A DNA stretch of 64,000 bases, taken from NCBI RefSeq assembly GCF_003086775.1, contig NZ_CP026001.1, positions 1,824,407 through 1,888,406 on the forward strand, in the 5' to 3' direction. The notes under the pieces are model-generated. The model was not told the DNA's origin, made no database searches, and saw only the letters and a list, made by a program, of their open reading frames with translations. Every line of letters begins with the position of its first letter. The stretch's first letter is position 1. Made by a program: the position numbers and the translations under genes. This document shows positions 1 through 9,582 of this stretch, in pieces. The DNA is from Stenotrophomonas sp. ZAC14D1_NAIMI4_1. Its GTDB lineage: Bacteria > Pseudomonadota > Gammaproteobacteria > Xanthomonadales > Xanthomonadaceae.

Positions 1-2243
1 TGAGCGCTGACATCCAGGGATCGGATGTGATCGTGCGTCGCGCACCGGACCGCCATGAAGATGACAGGACGGTCGGCACGCTGCGCGAAGTACGCGTGGA
101 GGCGCGGCGCCTTGGTGAAACCGAAGGTACCGGCTCCTACACCAGCGACGGCCTGACGATCGGTAAGACGGCGCAGGCCATGCGCGAACTGCCGCAGTCG
201 GTCTCGGTGCTGACCAAGCAGCGCCTGGAAGACCAGAACATCACTGACCTGGGCAAGGCCGCCGAGCAGATCGTCGGCCTGACCGTCCAGGACAGTGGCC
301 ATCGCCTGACTGATATCTATTCGCGCGGCTTCGCCATCGACAGCGTGCAGATCGATGGCGGTGCGCCGATGTCGACCTCCAGTGGCAATTACACCTTCAT
401 CTCCTACGACATGACCGAGTTCGACCGTGTCGAAGTGCTGCGTGGCGCGGCCGGCCTGCTCAACGGCACCGGGAACCCGGGCGGCGCGGTGAACCTGGTG
501 CGCAAGATGCCGACTGCGGTGCCGCAGTTCAAGATCACCGCCAGTGCCGGCAGCTGGGACAACTACCGTACCGAGATCGATGCCTCCGGCCCGCTCGCCT
601 TCGACGGCAAGCTGCGCGGTCGCGCGGTGGCTGCGTATGACGACCGGAAGTACTTCACCGACCTGCGTTCCACCCGCAAGCCGACTTTCTATGGCGTGCT
701 GGAAGCTGACGTCGGTCCCGATGCGGTGGTGGCGGTGGGCGCGCGCTACCAGCACGTCAAGGAAAACGGTACGCCCCAGGGCTTCCCGCGCTACAGCAAC
801 GGCGCCGACCTCGGCCTGCCGCGGCATACCGCGCTGACCTCGCCGTGGGCGTTCGAGGACACCACCTCGACCGAGTTCTTCGCCAAGCTGAGCTGGCGCG
901 TGGCGCCGCGCTGGACCATGCGGGTCAATGCGACGTTCACCGAGGAAGACCGCGACGTCAACGGCGGCTATGTCTCCGGTGCGGTCAATCCGACCACCCT
1001 GGCCGGCTCGCGCTGGGTCGGCTCGGACCAGCACAGCTGGAACCGCCAGCACATGATCGACCTCAACCTCAGCGGCGCGTTTGATCTGTTCGGGCGGACG
1101 CATGAGCTGCTGGTCGGCGCGGACATGCAGGACATCCGCAGCCGCTGGCAGAGCTTCGTCGTAGAACGTGCCACCGGCCAGGTGGCCAACCTGTTCGATA
1201 TCGGCTCGACGCCCTACGCGCCGGGCAACCTGGCGCGTGGCCAGCTGTTCCGCAGCTACGATCCCAACGACACCCGCCAGTACGGCGTCTACGGCACGCT
1301 GCGGCTGGAAGTGGCCGACAACACCAAGGTGGTCGTCGGTGCGCGCGCCAACAAGTACAAATTTGATCAGATCTACAGCACCTACCTGGATGCCAGCTGG
1401 CAGATGACCGATACCTGGCGCGTGGCCAGCGCCACCCAGTACAGCGAGCCGACCCAGGTCGTACCGTTCGGTGGCGTCATCTACGATCTCTCGCCGCAGT
1501 GGTCGGCGTATGCCAGCTACGCCGAGATCTTCAATCCGCAGGCCTATTACAAGTCCGGCCCGGCACCGGGCAGCGGCCTCAAGCCGATGCACGGCAGCAA
1601 TACGGAAGTGGGTGTGAAGGGCGAGCTGCTTGATGGCCGCCTCAACACGTCCTTCGCGCTGTACCGGGTGATCCAGAAGGATCGTGCGATCCAGGATGCG
1701 CGCTACCCGATCACCGAAACGCTGTTTGCCGGCACCTGCTGCTATGTCAATTCCGGCAAGGTGGTCAGCCAGGGCGTTGATATGGAGGTGAACGGCGAGG
1801 TCGCGCGTGGCTTGAACCTGTACGCCGGCTACACCTTCAACAGCAACCGCAACAAGACCGACAGCGCGGTGTTCAGCACGATCACGCCGAAGCACTCGCT
1901 GAAGTTCTTCGGCACCTGGCAGCTGCCGGGCGCGGCCTCGGCGTGGAAGATCGGCGGTGGCGCGACGATCAACAGCAACCAGTACGTAAAGGGCACTGCG
2001 GCGACCTGGAATGAGTCCGCGCAGAACTGGACTGGCCCGAGCACGGCTTTTGCCTATACCCAGGCCGGCTATGCGGTGTGGAATGCGATGGTGGAGTACC
2101 GGGTGAACCCGCACTGGCAGGTCGCCCTCAACGGCAACAACCTGTTCGACAAGTGGTACTACCGCACCGTGGGCTCGTCTACCCTGGGCAACTACTACGG
2201 CGAACCGCGCAACTGGATGCTGACCCTGCGGGGCAGCTACTGA
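1..2243 (+). CDS. TonB-dependent siderophore receptor (5' end outside window)
   Basis: This is an outer-membrane TonB-dependent receptor of the siderophore (FpvA/FhuE-like) type, probably importing a ferric siderophore. The reading frame is open to the first base, and the first visible residues (SADIQGSDVIVRR) look like the end of an N-terminal secretin/TonB short domain, so the true start lies upstream; the GTG at 27 is only the first internal start-like codon. A plug domain follows (RELPQSVSVLTKQRL; the motif DRVEVLRGAAGLLNGTGNPGG), then a long beta-barrel with alternating aromatic residues and a terminal ...LRGSY strand. The visible 747 codons fit most of a family protein of about 800 residues. 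The substrate cannot be read from the sequence. The next gene is convergent. Confidence 0.9.
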   Translation, partial: SADIQGSDVIVRRAPDRHEDDRTVGTLREVRVEARRLGETEGTGSYTSDGLTIGKTAQAMRELPQSVSVLTKQRLEDQNITDLGKAAEQIVGLTVQDSGHRLTDIYSRGFAIDSVQIDGGAPMSTSSGNYTFISYDMTEFDRVEVLRGAAGLLNGTGNPGGAVNLVRKMPTAVPQFKITASAGSWDNYRTEIDASGPLAFDGKLRGRAVAAYDDRKYFTDLRSTRKPTFYGVLEADVGPDAVVAVGARYQHVKENGTPQGFPRYSNGADLGLPRHTALTSPWAFEDTTSTEFFAKLSWRVAPRWTMRVNATFTEEDRDVNGGYVSGAVNPTTLAGSRWVGSDQHSWNRQHMIDLNLSGAFDLFGRTHELLVGADMQDIRSRWQSFVVERATGQVANLFDIGSTPYAPGNLARGQLFRSYDPNDTRQYGVYGTLRLEVADNTKVVVGARANKYKFDQIYSTYLDASWQMTDTWRVASATQYSEPTQVVPFGGVIYDLSPQWSAYASYAEIFNPQAYYKSGPAPGSGLKPMHGSNTEVGVKGELLDGRLNTSFALYRVIQKDRAIQDARYPITETLFAGTCCYVNSGKVVSQGVDMEVNGEVARGLNLYAGYTFNSNRNKTDSAVFSTITPKHSLKFFGTWQLPGAASAWKIGGGATINSNQYVKGTAATWNESAQNWTGPSTAFAYTQAGYAVWNAMVEYRVNPHWQVALNGNNLFDKWYYRTVGSSTLGNYYGEPRNWMLTLRGSY

Positions 2244-2262
2244 TGCGATAGGTGAGGAAGCC

Positions 2263-2291
2263 AGCGCCCGCAGATCACATCCGCGGGCGCT
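2263..2291. terminator. Hairpin between convergent receptor genes
   Basis: A perfect 9-bp inverted repeat (AGCGCCCGC at 2263-2271, GCGGGCGCT at 2283-2291) with an 11-nt loop lies in the 70-bp gap between the stop codons of two convergent receptor genes. There is no U-tract, so a bidirectional terminator is likely from position rather than proven. Confidence 0.5.
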
Positions 2292-2313
2292 GCGTGCATC
2301 GAAAAGAAACAGC

Positions 2314-4659
2314 TCAGAGCCGCACGGTCACGCCCACCTGGAAGCCACGCCCCGGCAGCGGCGCGATGTACTTCAGCGGCGAGTTGTGCGGGCGCGCCTC
2401 CTCGTTGAGCAGGTTGCTGCCGTTGATGAAGACCTCCATGCCCGCGACAGCGGTCGTGCGCAGCGGAATCTCGCGGCTCAGCTGCAGGTCGACCAGGTTG
2501 AACGCATCCAGCGGCACTTCTTCGCTGACGTTGCGGCCCAGGTACTTCTGCGTGTCGTAGTAGGTGCTCGACAGCTGCGCCTTCCAGCCTTCACGCTGCC
2601 ATTGCAGGCTCGCGCCATAGCGGTTGGTCGGCATGTTGGGCAGATACTCGCCGTCGTTGTGGGCACGCAGTGCGTCGGGATGGTCGGCCTTGTTCTTCAC
2701 CAGGTCGGCAAAGGCGGACATCTCCAGGCTGCCGAAGCGGCCGAGTGCCACCGACTGCGAGGCATCGATCTCGAAGCCCTTCACCGTGGTATCGGTCTGC
2801 TTCCAGTACTTCAGCGGCAGGCGGTTGGCCGTCTGTAGGCCGGAGTAGCCCAGGTACAGGTAGTTCTCGTAGCGCATCCGGTAGGCGGTGGCGGTGAGCT
2901 GGAAGCCGCCCAGGTGGAACACGCCGGCCAGCTCCAGGTTCTTCGCGCGTTCCGGTTCCAGGTTCTGGTTGCCTTCTTCCTGGGTCATCACCGAGTAGTG
3001 CGCGTTGCTGGCGTACAGCTCGTTGATCTCCGGCGCGCGCTGCGAGGAGGAATAGCGCAGCTTGGCGGCGAACAGCGGGCCGAGTTCAACGTAGGAGCCG
3101 ATGCTGTAGCTGTTGAGCCGGAAGTCGCGGTCCTGCAGCGTGGTGTTGGCGGAATTGCGCGCGGTCTTGAAGCTGCTGGGCCGCAGCGTGTGGTCCACGC
3201 GTTCGTGGCGCACGCCCGCGTCGAACGAGGCCCAGTCGAAGTCCAGCGTTTCCTTCAGGAACACCGCCTGGGTGCGGGTGTCGACGTTTGGCAGGTAGCG
3301 GTGCGGACCGCTGCCGGTGAGGTCGCGTGACTGCTGGCTGAGGCCGAGCAGGCCGCTCAGCGGGCCCACGCGGCGGTGGGCCAGCAGCAGTTCGGCCTGG
3401 CTGCTTTCGAAGTCGTAATCGTTGGCCTTGCGGGCACCCAGGCGTTCGCCGGAGGTGTTGTCCAGCTGCGAGACGCGCAGCTCGGCGCGTTCGATGCCCG
3501 GCACCGGATCGCGCAGCAGGGCTTCCAGTGCATAGCGCTCCTGCTTGATGACCACGCCCACCGGCAGGCCATCGGCGTAGTTGGCGCCGAAGGACAGGTT
3601 CTGCATCGAGAAGCCGGGTACGCCGTACTCGCTGTCCTTGGCGTCGATGCTGATGCCCACGTAACCGCGGTCGAAGAACAGGGTCGAGCCGAGCGCCACC
3701 TGCGAGCTGCGCGAGTAGCTGTTGCCGAGGCGATGGTGGTAATCCGGGGTGACGTCGTTGTTGATCCGCTTCTGCACATAGGACGGCGTGCCGGCGACAT
3801 AGTCCGGATTGGCCGGATTGACGTAGGTCTGGCGCTGCCAGACCGAGGTCGGGTTGCTGGTGTAGAAGGAGAACTCGCCATCGGCCCAGTCCGGGTTCTC
3901 GGTCATGAACTGGTCGATGTAGGGTTGCGATGCCTTGTTGTAGACCTGCTGTACCCGCGCCTCTTTCTGGCAGGCGTCGGCCAGTGCCGAGTTGACCCCG
4001 CCGGCGGCCGGGAACAGCTGCGTATTGCACGCGGCCGCCTTGCTGTTGCCGGGGATGTCGTAGTGCGAGATGCGCTGCCGCGAGACCTGCAGGTTGGTGG
4101 AGACGTTGCGCTGGTTGTTGAAGTTCATGCGGAAGCCCTGCGCATCGGCGGCGTTGAAGCCCTTGCGCAGCACCAGTTCCATCGACTGGTCCTTGTCTTC
4201 CATCGTGCGCGAAATCAGCCCGGAATCGACCTCGACGCTGCCGCCGATGGCATTGCCGCCATGGCGCACGGTATCGGAGGACTTGTTGACGGTGACGCTG
4301 CGCACGAACAGCGGGTCAAACGGAATGTTGATGTCGCCGCTGATTGCGTTCATGCCCAGGATCGACTGGCCGTCCTGCAGGATCTGCACGCGGCTGCCGC
4401 TGAGGCTGCGGATGACCGGGGCACCGGCGTTGGGCCCGAAGGCGCTGCTCTGCACGCCGGAAACGTGTTCGAGAAGGCCGCCGAGGGTGCGGTTCTGTGC
4501 CTGCGGGTTGTCGACGGTGACCCGGCTGTCGATGCGCGAGGGCTGGCTGGCTTCCACCTGCAGGGTGGGCAGGGTAGGCGCGTCCGCCGCCCGGGCGGAA
4601 TGGAGGGCGACGGACTGAAGGGCGAGGGGGATGGCTGCAGCTAGCAGGTGGCGACGCAT
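2314..4659 (-). CDS. ZnuD-like TonB-dependent receptor (probable zinc uptake)
   Basis: 781-residue outer-membrane TonB-dependent receptor. The start at 4659 gives a signal peptide (MRRHLLAAAIPLALQSVALH, cleaved near SARA|ADA). The plug domain contains the motifs LGGLLEHVSGVQSSAFGPNA, RSLSGSRVQILQDG and VNKSSDTVRHGGNAIGG, then a barrel ending in GVTVRL. The order RPSRID..TVDNPQAQNRTLGGLLEHV and the short plug resemble ZnuD-type zinc receptors. A possible Zur-type dyad sits 22 bases upstream, which supports zinc regulation. The long upstream extension of the frame (to 5733) runs through the lhr gene and is rejected. Zinc as substrate is inference; heme or copper remain possible. Confidence 0.82.
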   Translation of the reverse strand: MRRHLLAAAIPLALQSVALHSARAADAPTLPTLQVEASQPSRIDSRVTVDNPQAQNRTLGGLLEHVSGVQSSAFGPNAGAPVIRSLSGSRVQILQDGQSILGMNAISGDINIPFDPLFVRSVTVNKSSDTVRHGGNAIGGSVEVDSGLISRTMEDKDQSMELVLRKGFNAADAQGFRMNFNNQRNVSTNLQVSRQRISHYDIPGNSKAAACNTQLFPAAGGVNSALADACQKEARVQQVYNKASQPYIDQFMTENPDWADGEFSFYTSNPTSVWQRQTYVNPANPDYVAGTPSYVQKRINNDVTPDYHHRLGNSYSRSSQVALGSTLFFDRGYVGISIDAKDSEYGVPGFSMQNLSFGANYADGLPVGVVIKQERYALEALLRDPVPGIERAELRVSQLDNTSGERLGARKANDYDFESSQAELLLAHRRVGPLSGLLGLSQQSRDLTGSGPHRYLPNVDTRTQAVFLKETLDFDWASFDAGVRHERVDHTLRPSSFKTARNSANTTLQDRDFRLNSYSIGSYVELGPLFAAKLRYSSSQRAPEINELYASNAHYSVMTQEEGNQNLEPERAKNLELAGVFHLGGFQLTATAYRMRYENYLYLGYSGLQTANRLPLKYWKQTDTTVKGFEIDASQSVALGRFGSLEMSAFADLVKNKADHPDALRAHNDGEYLPNMPTNRYGASLQWQREGWKAQLSSTYYDTQKYLGRNVSEEVPLDAFNLVDLQLSREIPLRTTAVAGMEVFINGSNLLNEEARPHNSPLKYIAPLPGRGFQVGVTVRL

Positions 4660-4681
4660 GACACGCTCCGTAAAAATGGCG

Positions 4682-4700
4682 TGAAATGTTATAACGTAAC
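4682..4700. promoter_or_regulatory. Possible Zur box
   Basis: TGAAATGTTATAACGTAAC contains the perfect core dyad GTTATAAC and resembles the proteobacterial Zur consensus (GAAATGTTATA..TATAACATTTC), with the left half matching best. It lies between the divergent ZnuD-like receptor (22 bases upstream of its start) and lhr (51 bases upstream). The right half is degenerate, so this is a candidate only. Confidence 0.5.
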
Positions 4701-4750
4701 GATACGTAACGACAAACGATTTCTTCGCCGTATCATCGAAGCCATCATCG

Positions 4751-7700
4751 ATGGCGACCGGCCCTGCCTTGGATTCCCTGCAGCACTTCCATCCCGCCAC
4801 CCGTGACTGGTTCCATTCCGCGTTCGCGGCATCGACGCCGGTGCAGGACCAGGCATGGGCGTCGATCGCCGCAGGCCAGCACACGCTGGTGGTTGCGCCC
4901 ACCGGGTCGGGAAAGACGCTGGCGGCCTTCCTGCATGCAATCGACCAGGTGTTCGCCGAGCGCGATGGCGACGCACGCCGCGACCCGGCGGCCAGACCCG
5001 TGGCACGCACGCGCGTGCTGTACCTGTCGCCGATCAAGGCGCTGGGCAGCGATGTGCAGCGCAACCTGCAGGTGCCGCTGCAGGGCATCAGTGCGCGCCG
5101 CAGCGAACGCGGCGACCCGGCCGTTGCCCTGACCGTGGCCATGCGCACCGGCGATACCAGCAGCAGCGAGCGCGCGCGGCTGGTGCGGCGTCCGCCGGAC
5201 ATCCTGATCACAACACCCGAGTCGCTGTACCTGATGCTGACGTCACAGGCGCGGGAGATCCTGCGCGATGTGCATACGGTGATCCTCGATGAGATCCATG
5301 CGGTGGCCGGCGGCAAGCGCGGCTCGCACCTGGCCCTGAGCCTGGAGCGGCTCGACGCGCTGCTGCAGGTACCCGCACAGCGCATCGGCCTGTCCGCCAC
5401 GGTGCGCCCGGTCGAGGGCGTTGCGGCCTTCCTCGGCGGTGACCGCCCGGTGCAGGTGGTGCAGCCGCCTTCACAGCGGCAGCTGCAGCTGAAGATCGTG
5501 GTGCCGGTGGAGGACATGACCGACCTGGCCATGCACGGCCCGGCGGAAGGGCGGGGTGCCGGCACACGGGCGGGATCTATCTGGCCGCATGTGGAAGCCA
5601 GCATCCTCGACAACGTGATGCGGCATCGCTCCACGATTGTCTTTGCCAATTCGCGCGGCGTGGCGGAACGCCTGACGGCGCGGCTCAACGAGCTGCATGC
5701 CGAGCGCGCGGACGCTGGGCACGCGAGCGACACCGACGATGCAGCCGCAACCTCCTACGGCTCATTCACCGGCAGCACGGTGAACCGTGTCACTGCACCC
5801 GAGTCAGTGATCGCGCGCTCGCACCATGGCTCGGTGTCCAAGGAGCAGCGCGCCGCGATCGAGCAGGCGCTGAAGTCGGGCGAGCTGCGCTGCGTCGTCG
5901 CGACCTCCAGCCTCGAGCTGGGCATCGACATGGGCCTGGTGGATCTGGTCATCCAGGTGGCGGCGCCGCCGTCGGTGTCCAGTGCATTGCAGCGGGTGGG
6001 GCGGGCGGGACATCAGGTCGGCGGCATGTCGCGCGGCCTGCTCTACCCGCGGACACGGCGCGACCTGGTCGATGCCGCGGTGGTGGTGGACAGCATGCTG
6101 GATGGGCGCATTGAAGCCATCGATCCACCGCGCAACCCGCTGGATGTGCTGGCCCAGCAGACCGTTGCCGCCGTGGCGATGGAGCCACTCGATGTGGAGG
6201 CTTGGTTTGCGCGGGTCTGCCGCGCCGCGCCTTACCGCACGCTGCCGCGCAGTGCCTTTGACGCGGTGCTGGACATGCTGGCCGGGCGCTATCCGTCCGA
6301 CGAATTTGCTGGCTTCCGCCCCCGCCTGGTGTGGGACCGGAAAACGGGCACGCTGACCGCGCGCCCGGGTGCCCGGCAGTTGGCGGTCACCAGTGGCGGC
6401 ACCATCCCGGACCGCGGCATGTACGCGGTGGTGCTGCCTGAGGGCGAGGAGCAGGCCGGTTCGCGCCGGGTGGGCGAGCTGGACGAGGAGATGGTGCACG
6501 AGTCGCGGGTGAACGATGTCATCACCCTCGGCGCCACGTCCTGGCGCATCGACCAGATCACCCTTGACCAGGTCGTGGTGACGCCCGCACCCGGGCGCTC
6601 GGCGCGGCTGCCGTTCTGGCGTGGCGAGGGCATCGGTCGTCCGGCCGAGCTGGGACAGGCCACCGGCGCGTTCCTTGCCGAACTGGAGGCCGATCCGGGC
6701 GGCGCTGGCGAGCCGTCACCGCCGCTGCTCGCGCGCCTGCGCGAACGTGGCCTGGACGACAGCGCGATCGGCAACATGCTGGCGCTTGTTGCCGAGCAGC
6801 AGCAGGCGACCGGCGTGCTGCCGACCGACCTGCGCCTGGTGGTCGAGCGCTGCCGCGACGAACTGGGCGATTGGCGGGTGATGCTGCATTCGCCCTACGG
6901 ACGCCGCGTGCACGACCCCTGGGCCCTGGCGGTGGCCGCGCGGCTGCGCGAGCAGGTGGGCATCGACCCGGCCGTGGTGGCCAGCGACGACGGCATCATC
7001 GTGCGCATGCCTGACCGCAGCGGTACACCGCCAGGCGCAGAACTCTTCCTGTTCGATGCGTCCCACCTGCGCCAGGTCATCAATCGCTCCGTCGCCGGTT
7101 CCGCATTGTTTGCCGCCCGTTTCCGTGAGTGCGCCTCGCGTGCGCTGCTGCTGCCGCGGCGCACGCCGGGCAAGCGCTCGCCGCTGTGGCAGCAGCGCCT
7201 GCGTGCGGGGCAGTTGCTGGAGATCGCGCGCGGCCACGAGGATTTCCCCATCCTGGTCGAGACCGCGCGCGAATGCCTGCAGGATGTCTACGACCTGGAC
7301 GCGCTGGATGCGCTGATGCTGCGCGTGCAGGCCGGCCAGGTGCAGGTGGTGGAAGTGGAGACCGCCGTGCCGTCGCCCTTCGCGGCGAACCTGTTGTTCG
7401 GCTATGTCGCCGAGTTCATGTACGAGGCCGACGTGCCCCTGGCCGAACGGCGTGCCTCGGTGTTGTCGCTCGACAGTGGCCTGCTCGCCGAGCTGCTTGG
7501 CCAGGTCGACCTCGGTGAGCTGCTGGACGATGACGTGGTGGCCACCGTGGCGCGTGAGCTGCAGCGGTTGGATCCGCCCCGCCACGCGCGGGGCAGCGAA
7601 GGCGTGGCCGACCTGCTGCGTGAGCTTGGCCCGTTGCCGGCCAGCGACATCGCGCAGCGCATCACCGAACCCACGCAGGCGGCGGCCTGGCTGCAGGCGC

Positions 7701-9436
7701 TGCACGCCGCTGGCCGCGCCATCCGCGTGACCGTTGCCGGTGTTGAACAGTGGGCAGCGGTGGAAGACGCTGCGCGGCTGCGGGATGCCCTCGGCATCGA
7801 TCCGCCGGCAGGCATTGCCGAGGTATTCCTGGCACCGGTGCTTGATCCACTCGGTGACCTGCTCGGCCGCCATGCGCGCCACCATGGGCCCTTCAGCAGC
7901 GGCAGCGTGGCTGCCCGCTTCGGAGTGGGTGTGGCGGTGGTGGATGACGCGCTGCAGTTGTTGCAGGAGCAGGGCCGGATCATTCGTGGTCGCTTCGGCC
8001 TTGATCGCCGCCAGCTTCCCGACAACACCACACCGCCTGCCGCGCGCGCGGACCACGAATGGGTGGCGGCCGATGTGCTGCAGCGGCTGCGGCTGCGCTC
8101 GTTGCAGGCCGCCCGCGAGGCAACGCGCCCGGTACCGGTGGAAGCCTATGTCGGCGTGCTGCTGGAAGGGCAGGGCGTATTGCACGAGGCCGCGCCTGAT
8201 CGTGGCAGCGAGCGCGTGCTGCAGGTGATCGAACAACTGGCGGGGTTGCCACTGCCAGCCTCGCTGTGGGAGCAGCAGGTGCTGCCTGCGCGGGTGCCCG
8301 GTTACACGCCTGCGCTGCTGGATGAACTGCTGGCCACCGGTACGGTGCTCTGGGCCGGACACGGCCGGCTGGGCGACGATGACGGATGGGTGTCGCTGCA
8401 CCTGCGGGAGCATGCGGCCGAAACCCTGCCGCTCATGGACGCGGATGCCAACGCGTCGCCGATGCAGCTGGCGGTCCTGCAGGTGCTGGCCAAAGGCGGT
8501 GCGTTCTTCGCGCGCCAACTGGCGATGCAGGTACAGACTCAACTCGCGGATGCAGGCAATGCCGGCGAGGATTTCCAGACGGCGCTGTGGCAGCTGGCCT
8601 GGCGCGGTCAGATCAGCAGTGACCTGTGGGCCCCGTTGCGTGCGCTCGACGGCGTGCGCCCGGTTCGGGCGCGCGCGATGCCCGTGTCCCGCCGCCGCCG
8701 CGGCTTTGCCTTCGCGCCGCTGGCGGCGGGCAGTGCAGGACTGGAGCTGGCCAGCAGCGCGGGGCCAACGCAGGCCGGACGCTGGTCGCTGCTGCCACAG
8801 GAGCGGGCCAGTGACACGTTGCGCGCGCTGGCGCAGACCGAGGCGCTGCTGGACCGCTACACGGTGGTCACCCGCAGCGCGGCGATGAGCGAAGCCGTGG
8901 CCGGCGGCTTCCCGGCACTGCGCCCGGTGCTGCGCAGCATGGAAGACGCCGGTCAGTTGCTGCGCGGGCGCTTCGTGGAGGGCATGGGCGGCGCCCAGTT
9001 CGCCCAGCGCGAGGATATCGACCGCCTGCGGGCCTGTGCCGAGCGTGCCGGTGGCCCTGGCGGATGGGTTGCACTGTCCGCGCTGGATCCGGCCAGTCCG
9101 TTCGGCAGCCTGTTGCCCTGGCCGCAGACGACGGCCGGCGCCAGGCCAGTGCGCCGCGCGGGTGCGCTGGTGGTGATCGGTGGAGGCCGGCTTCAGCTGT
9201 ATCTGCCGCAGGGGGGCCGCCAGCTGTCCAGTTGGATCGATGAGACGGCCGACGACGTTGCGGCGCGCTGGACGGCGGCGGCGCAGGCGCTGGCAGTCGG
9301 CCTGCGGCGCGGCCGGCGCCTGTCCTTCACGCTGCAGCGGATCAATGAGGAGCCGGTCCACCGCGGGCCTGCCGTGGACGCCCTGCGCGCGGCAGGGTTC
9401 AGCAATGAGCCGCGCGGGCTGGGCTGGAACGGCTGA
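4751..9436 (+). CDS. lhr: Large ATP-dependent helicase Lhr
   Basis: 1561-residue superfamily 2 DNA helicase of the Lhr (large helicase-related) family, close to the 1538 residues of E. coli Lhr. Visible motifs: Q-like TPVQDQAW (29-36), Walker A TGSGKT (51-56), motif II DEIH (180-183), SATV (215-218), and the second RecA domain with HHGSVSKEQR and QRVGRAGHQ. The long C-terminal half includes the winged-helix and Lhr-CTD regions found in full-length members. Lhr-Core proteins are implicated in DNA repair, with strand-specific 3'-5' unwinding. The gene is monocistronic, divergent from the ZnuD-like receptor and followed by a cluster of GTAG hairpins. Confidence 0.95.
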   Translation: MATGPALDSLQHFHPATRDWFHSAFAASTPVQDQAWASIAAGQHTLVVAPTGSGKTLAAFLHAIDQVFAERDGDARRDPAARPVARTRVLYLSPIKALGSDVQRNLQVPLQGISARRSERGDPAVALTVAMRTGDTSSSERARLVRRPPDILITTPESLYLMLTSQAREILRDVHTVILDEIHAVAGGKRGSHLALSLERLDALLQVPAQRIGLSATVRPVEGVAAFLGGDRPVQVVQPPSQRQLQLKIVVPVEDMTDLAMHGPAEGRGAGTRAGSIWPHVEASILDNVMRHRSTIVFANSRGVAERLTARLNELHAERADAGHASDTDDAAATSYGSFTGSTVNRVTAPESVIARSHHGSVSKEQRAAIEQALKSGELRCVVATSSLELGIDMGLVDLVIQVAAPPSVSSALQRVGRAGHQVGGMSRGLLYPRTRRDLVDAAVVVDSMLDGRIEAIDPPRNPLDVLAQQTVAAVAMEPLDVEAWFARVCRAAPYRTLPRSAFDAVLDMLAGRYPSDEFAGFRPRLVWDRKTGTLTARPGARQLAVTSGGTIPDRGMYAVVLPEGEEQAGSRRVGELDEEMVHESRVNDVITLGATSWRIDQITLDQVVVTPAPGRSARLPFWRGEGIGRPAELGQATGAFLAELEADPGGAGEPSPPLLARLRERGLDDSAIGNMLALVAEQQQATGVLPTDLRLVVERCRDELGDWRVMLHSPYGRRVHDPWALAVAARLREQVGIDPAVVASDDGIIVRMPDRSGTPPGAELFLFDASHLRQVINRSVAGSALFAARFRECASRALLLPRRTPGKRSPLWQQRLRAGQLLEIARGHEDFPILVETARECLQDVYDLDALDALMLRVQAGQVQVVEVETAVPSPFAANLLFGYVAEFMYEADVPLAERRASVLSLDSGLLAELLGQVDLGELLDDDVVATVARELQRLDPPRHARGSEGVADLLRELGPLPASDIAQRITEPTQAAAWLQALHAAGRAIRVTVAGVEQWAAVEDAARLRDALGIDPPAGIAEVFLAPVLDPLGDLLGRHARHHGPFSSGSVAARFGVGVAVVDDALQLLQEQGRIIRGRFGLDRRQLPDNTTPPAARADHEWVAADVLQRLRLRSLQAAREATRPVPVEAYVGVLLEGQGVLHEAAPDRGSERVLQVIEQLAGLPLPASLWEQQVLPARVPGYTPALLDELLATGTVLWAGHGRLGDDDGWVSLHLREHAAETLPLMDADANASPMQLAVLQVLAKGGAFFARQLAMQVQTQLADAGNAGEDFQTALWQLAWRGQISSDLWAPLRALDGVRPVRARAMPVSRRRRGFAFAPLAAGSAGLELASSAGPTQAGRWSLLPQERASDTLRALAQTEALLDRYTVVTRSAAMSEAVAGGFPALRPVLRSMEDAGQLLRGRFVEGMGGAQFAQREDIDRLRACAERAGGPGGWVALSALDPASPFGSLLPWPQTTAGARPVRRAGALVVIGGGRLQLYLPQGGRQLSSWIDETADDVAARWTAAAQALAVGLRRGRRLSFTLQRINEEPVHRGPAVDALRAAGFSNEPRGLGWNG

Positions 9437-9437
9437 C

Positions 9438-9574
9438 GTCGAGCCATGCTCGACTGGCTTTGTAGAGCCGAGCCCACGCTCGGCTGTATTTCGTAGCGTC
9501 GAGCCAAGCTCGACTAAGCCGAGCATCGGCTCGGCTCTACAGGACCGCGCAGCCGAGCATCGGCTCGGCTCTAC
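9438..9574. repeat. Cluster of five SMAG-type GTAG hairpins
   Basis: Five short hairpins occupy the gap between lhr and the phospholipase gene: 9438-9454, 9462-9485 (GTAGAGCCGAGCCCACGCTC...), 9493-9515 (GTAGCGTCGAGCC...), and two inverted copies ending in CTAC at 9517-9540 and 9551-9574. The GTAG 5' tetranucleotide followed by a short stem-loop is the mark of the SMAG family of Stenotrophomonas REP-like repeats. Their position between convergent genes suggests RNA stabilisation or termination. Confidence 0.85.
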
Positions 9575-9582
9575 AGAAACCT

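Noticed and set aside
4660..5733. N-terminal extension of the ZnuD-like receptor frame
   Set aside because: It would run through the promoter region and the Lhr coding start; a signal peptide begins at 4659.
6716..9526. 936-codon open frame on the minus strand opposite lhr
   Set aside because: It lies antisense to conserved Lhr sequence, its product has low-complexity Arg/Gln/His-rich composition and no domain; a GC-rich shadow frame.
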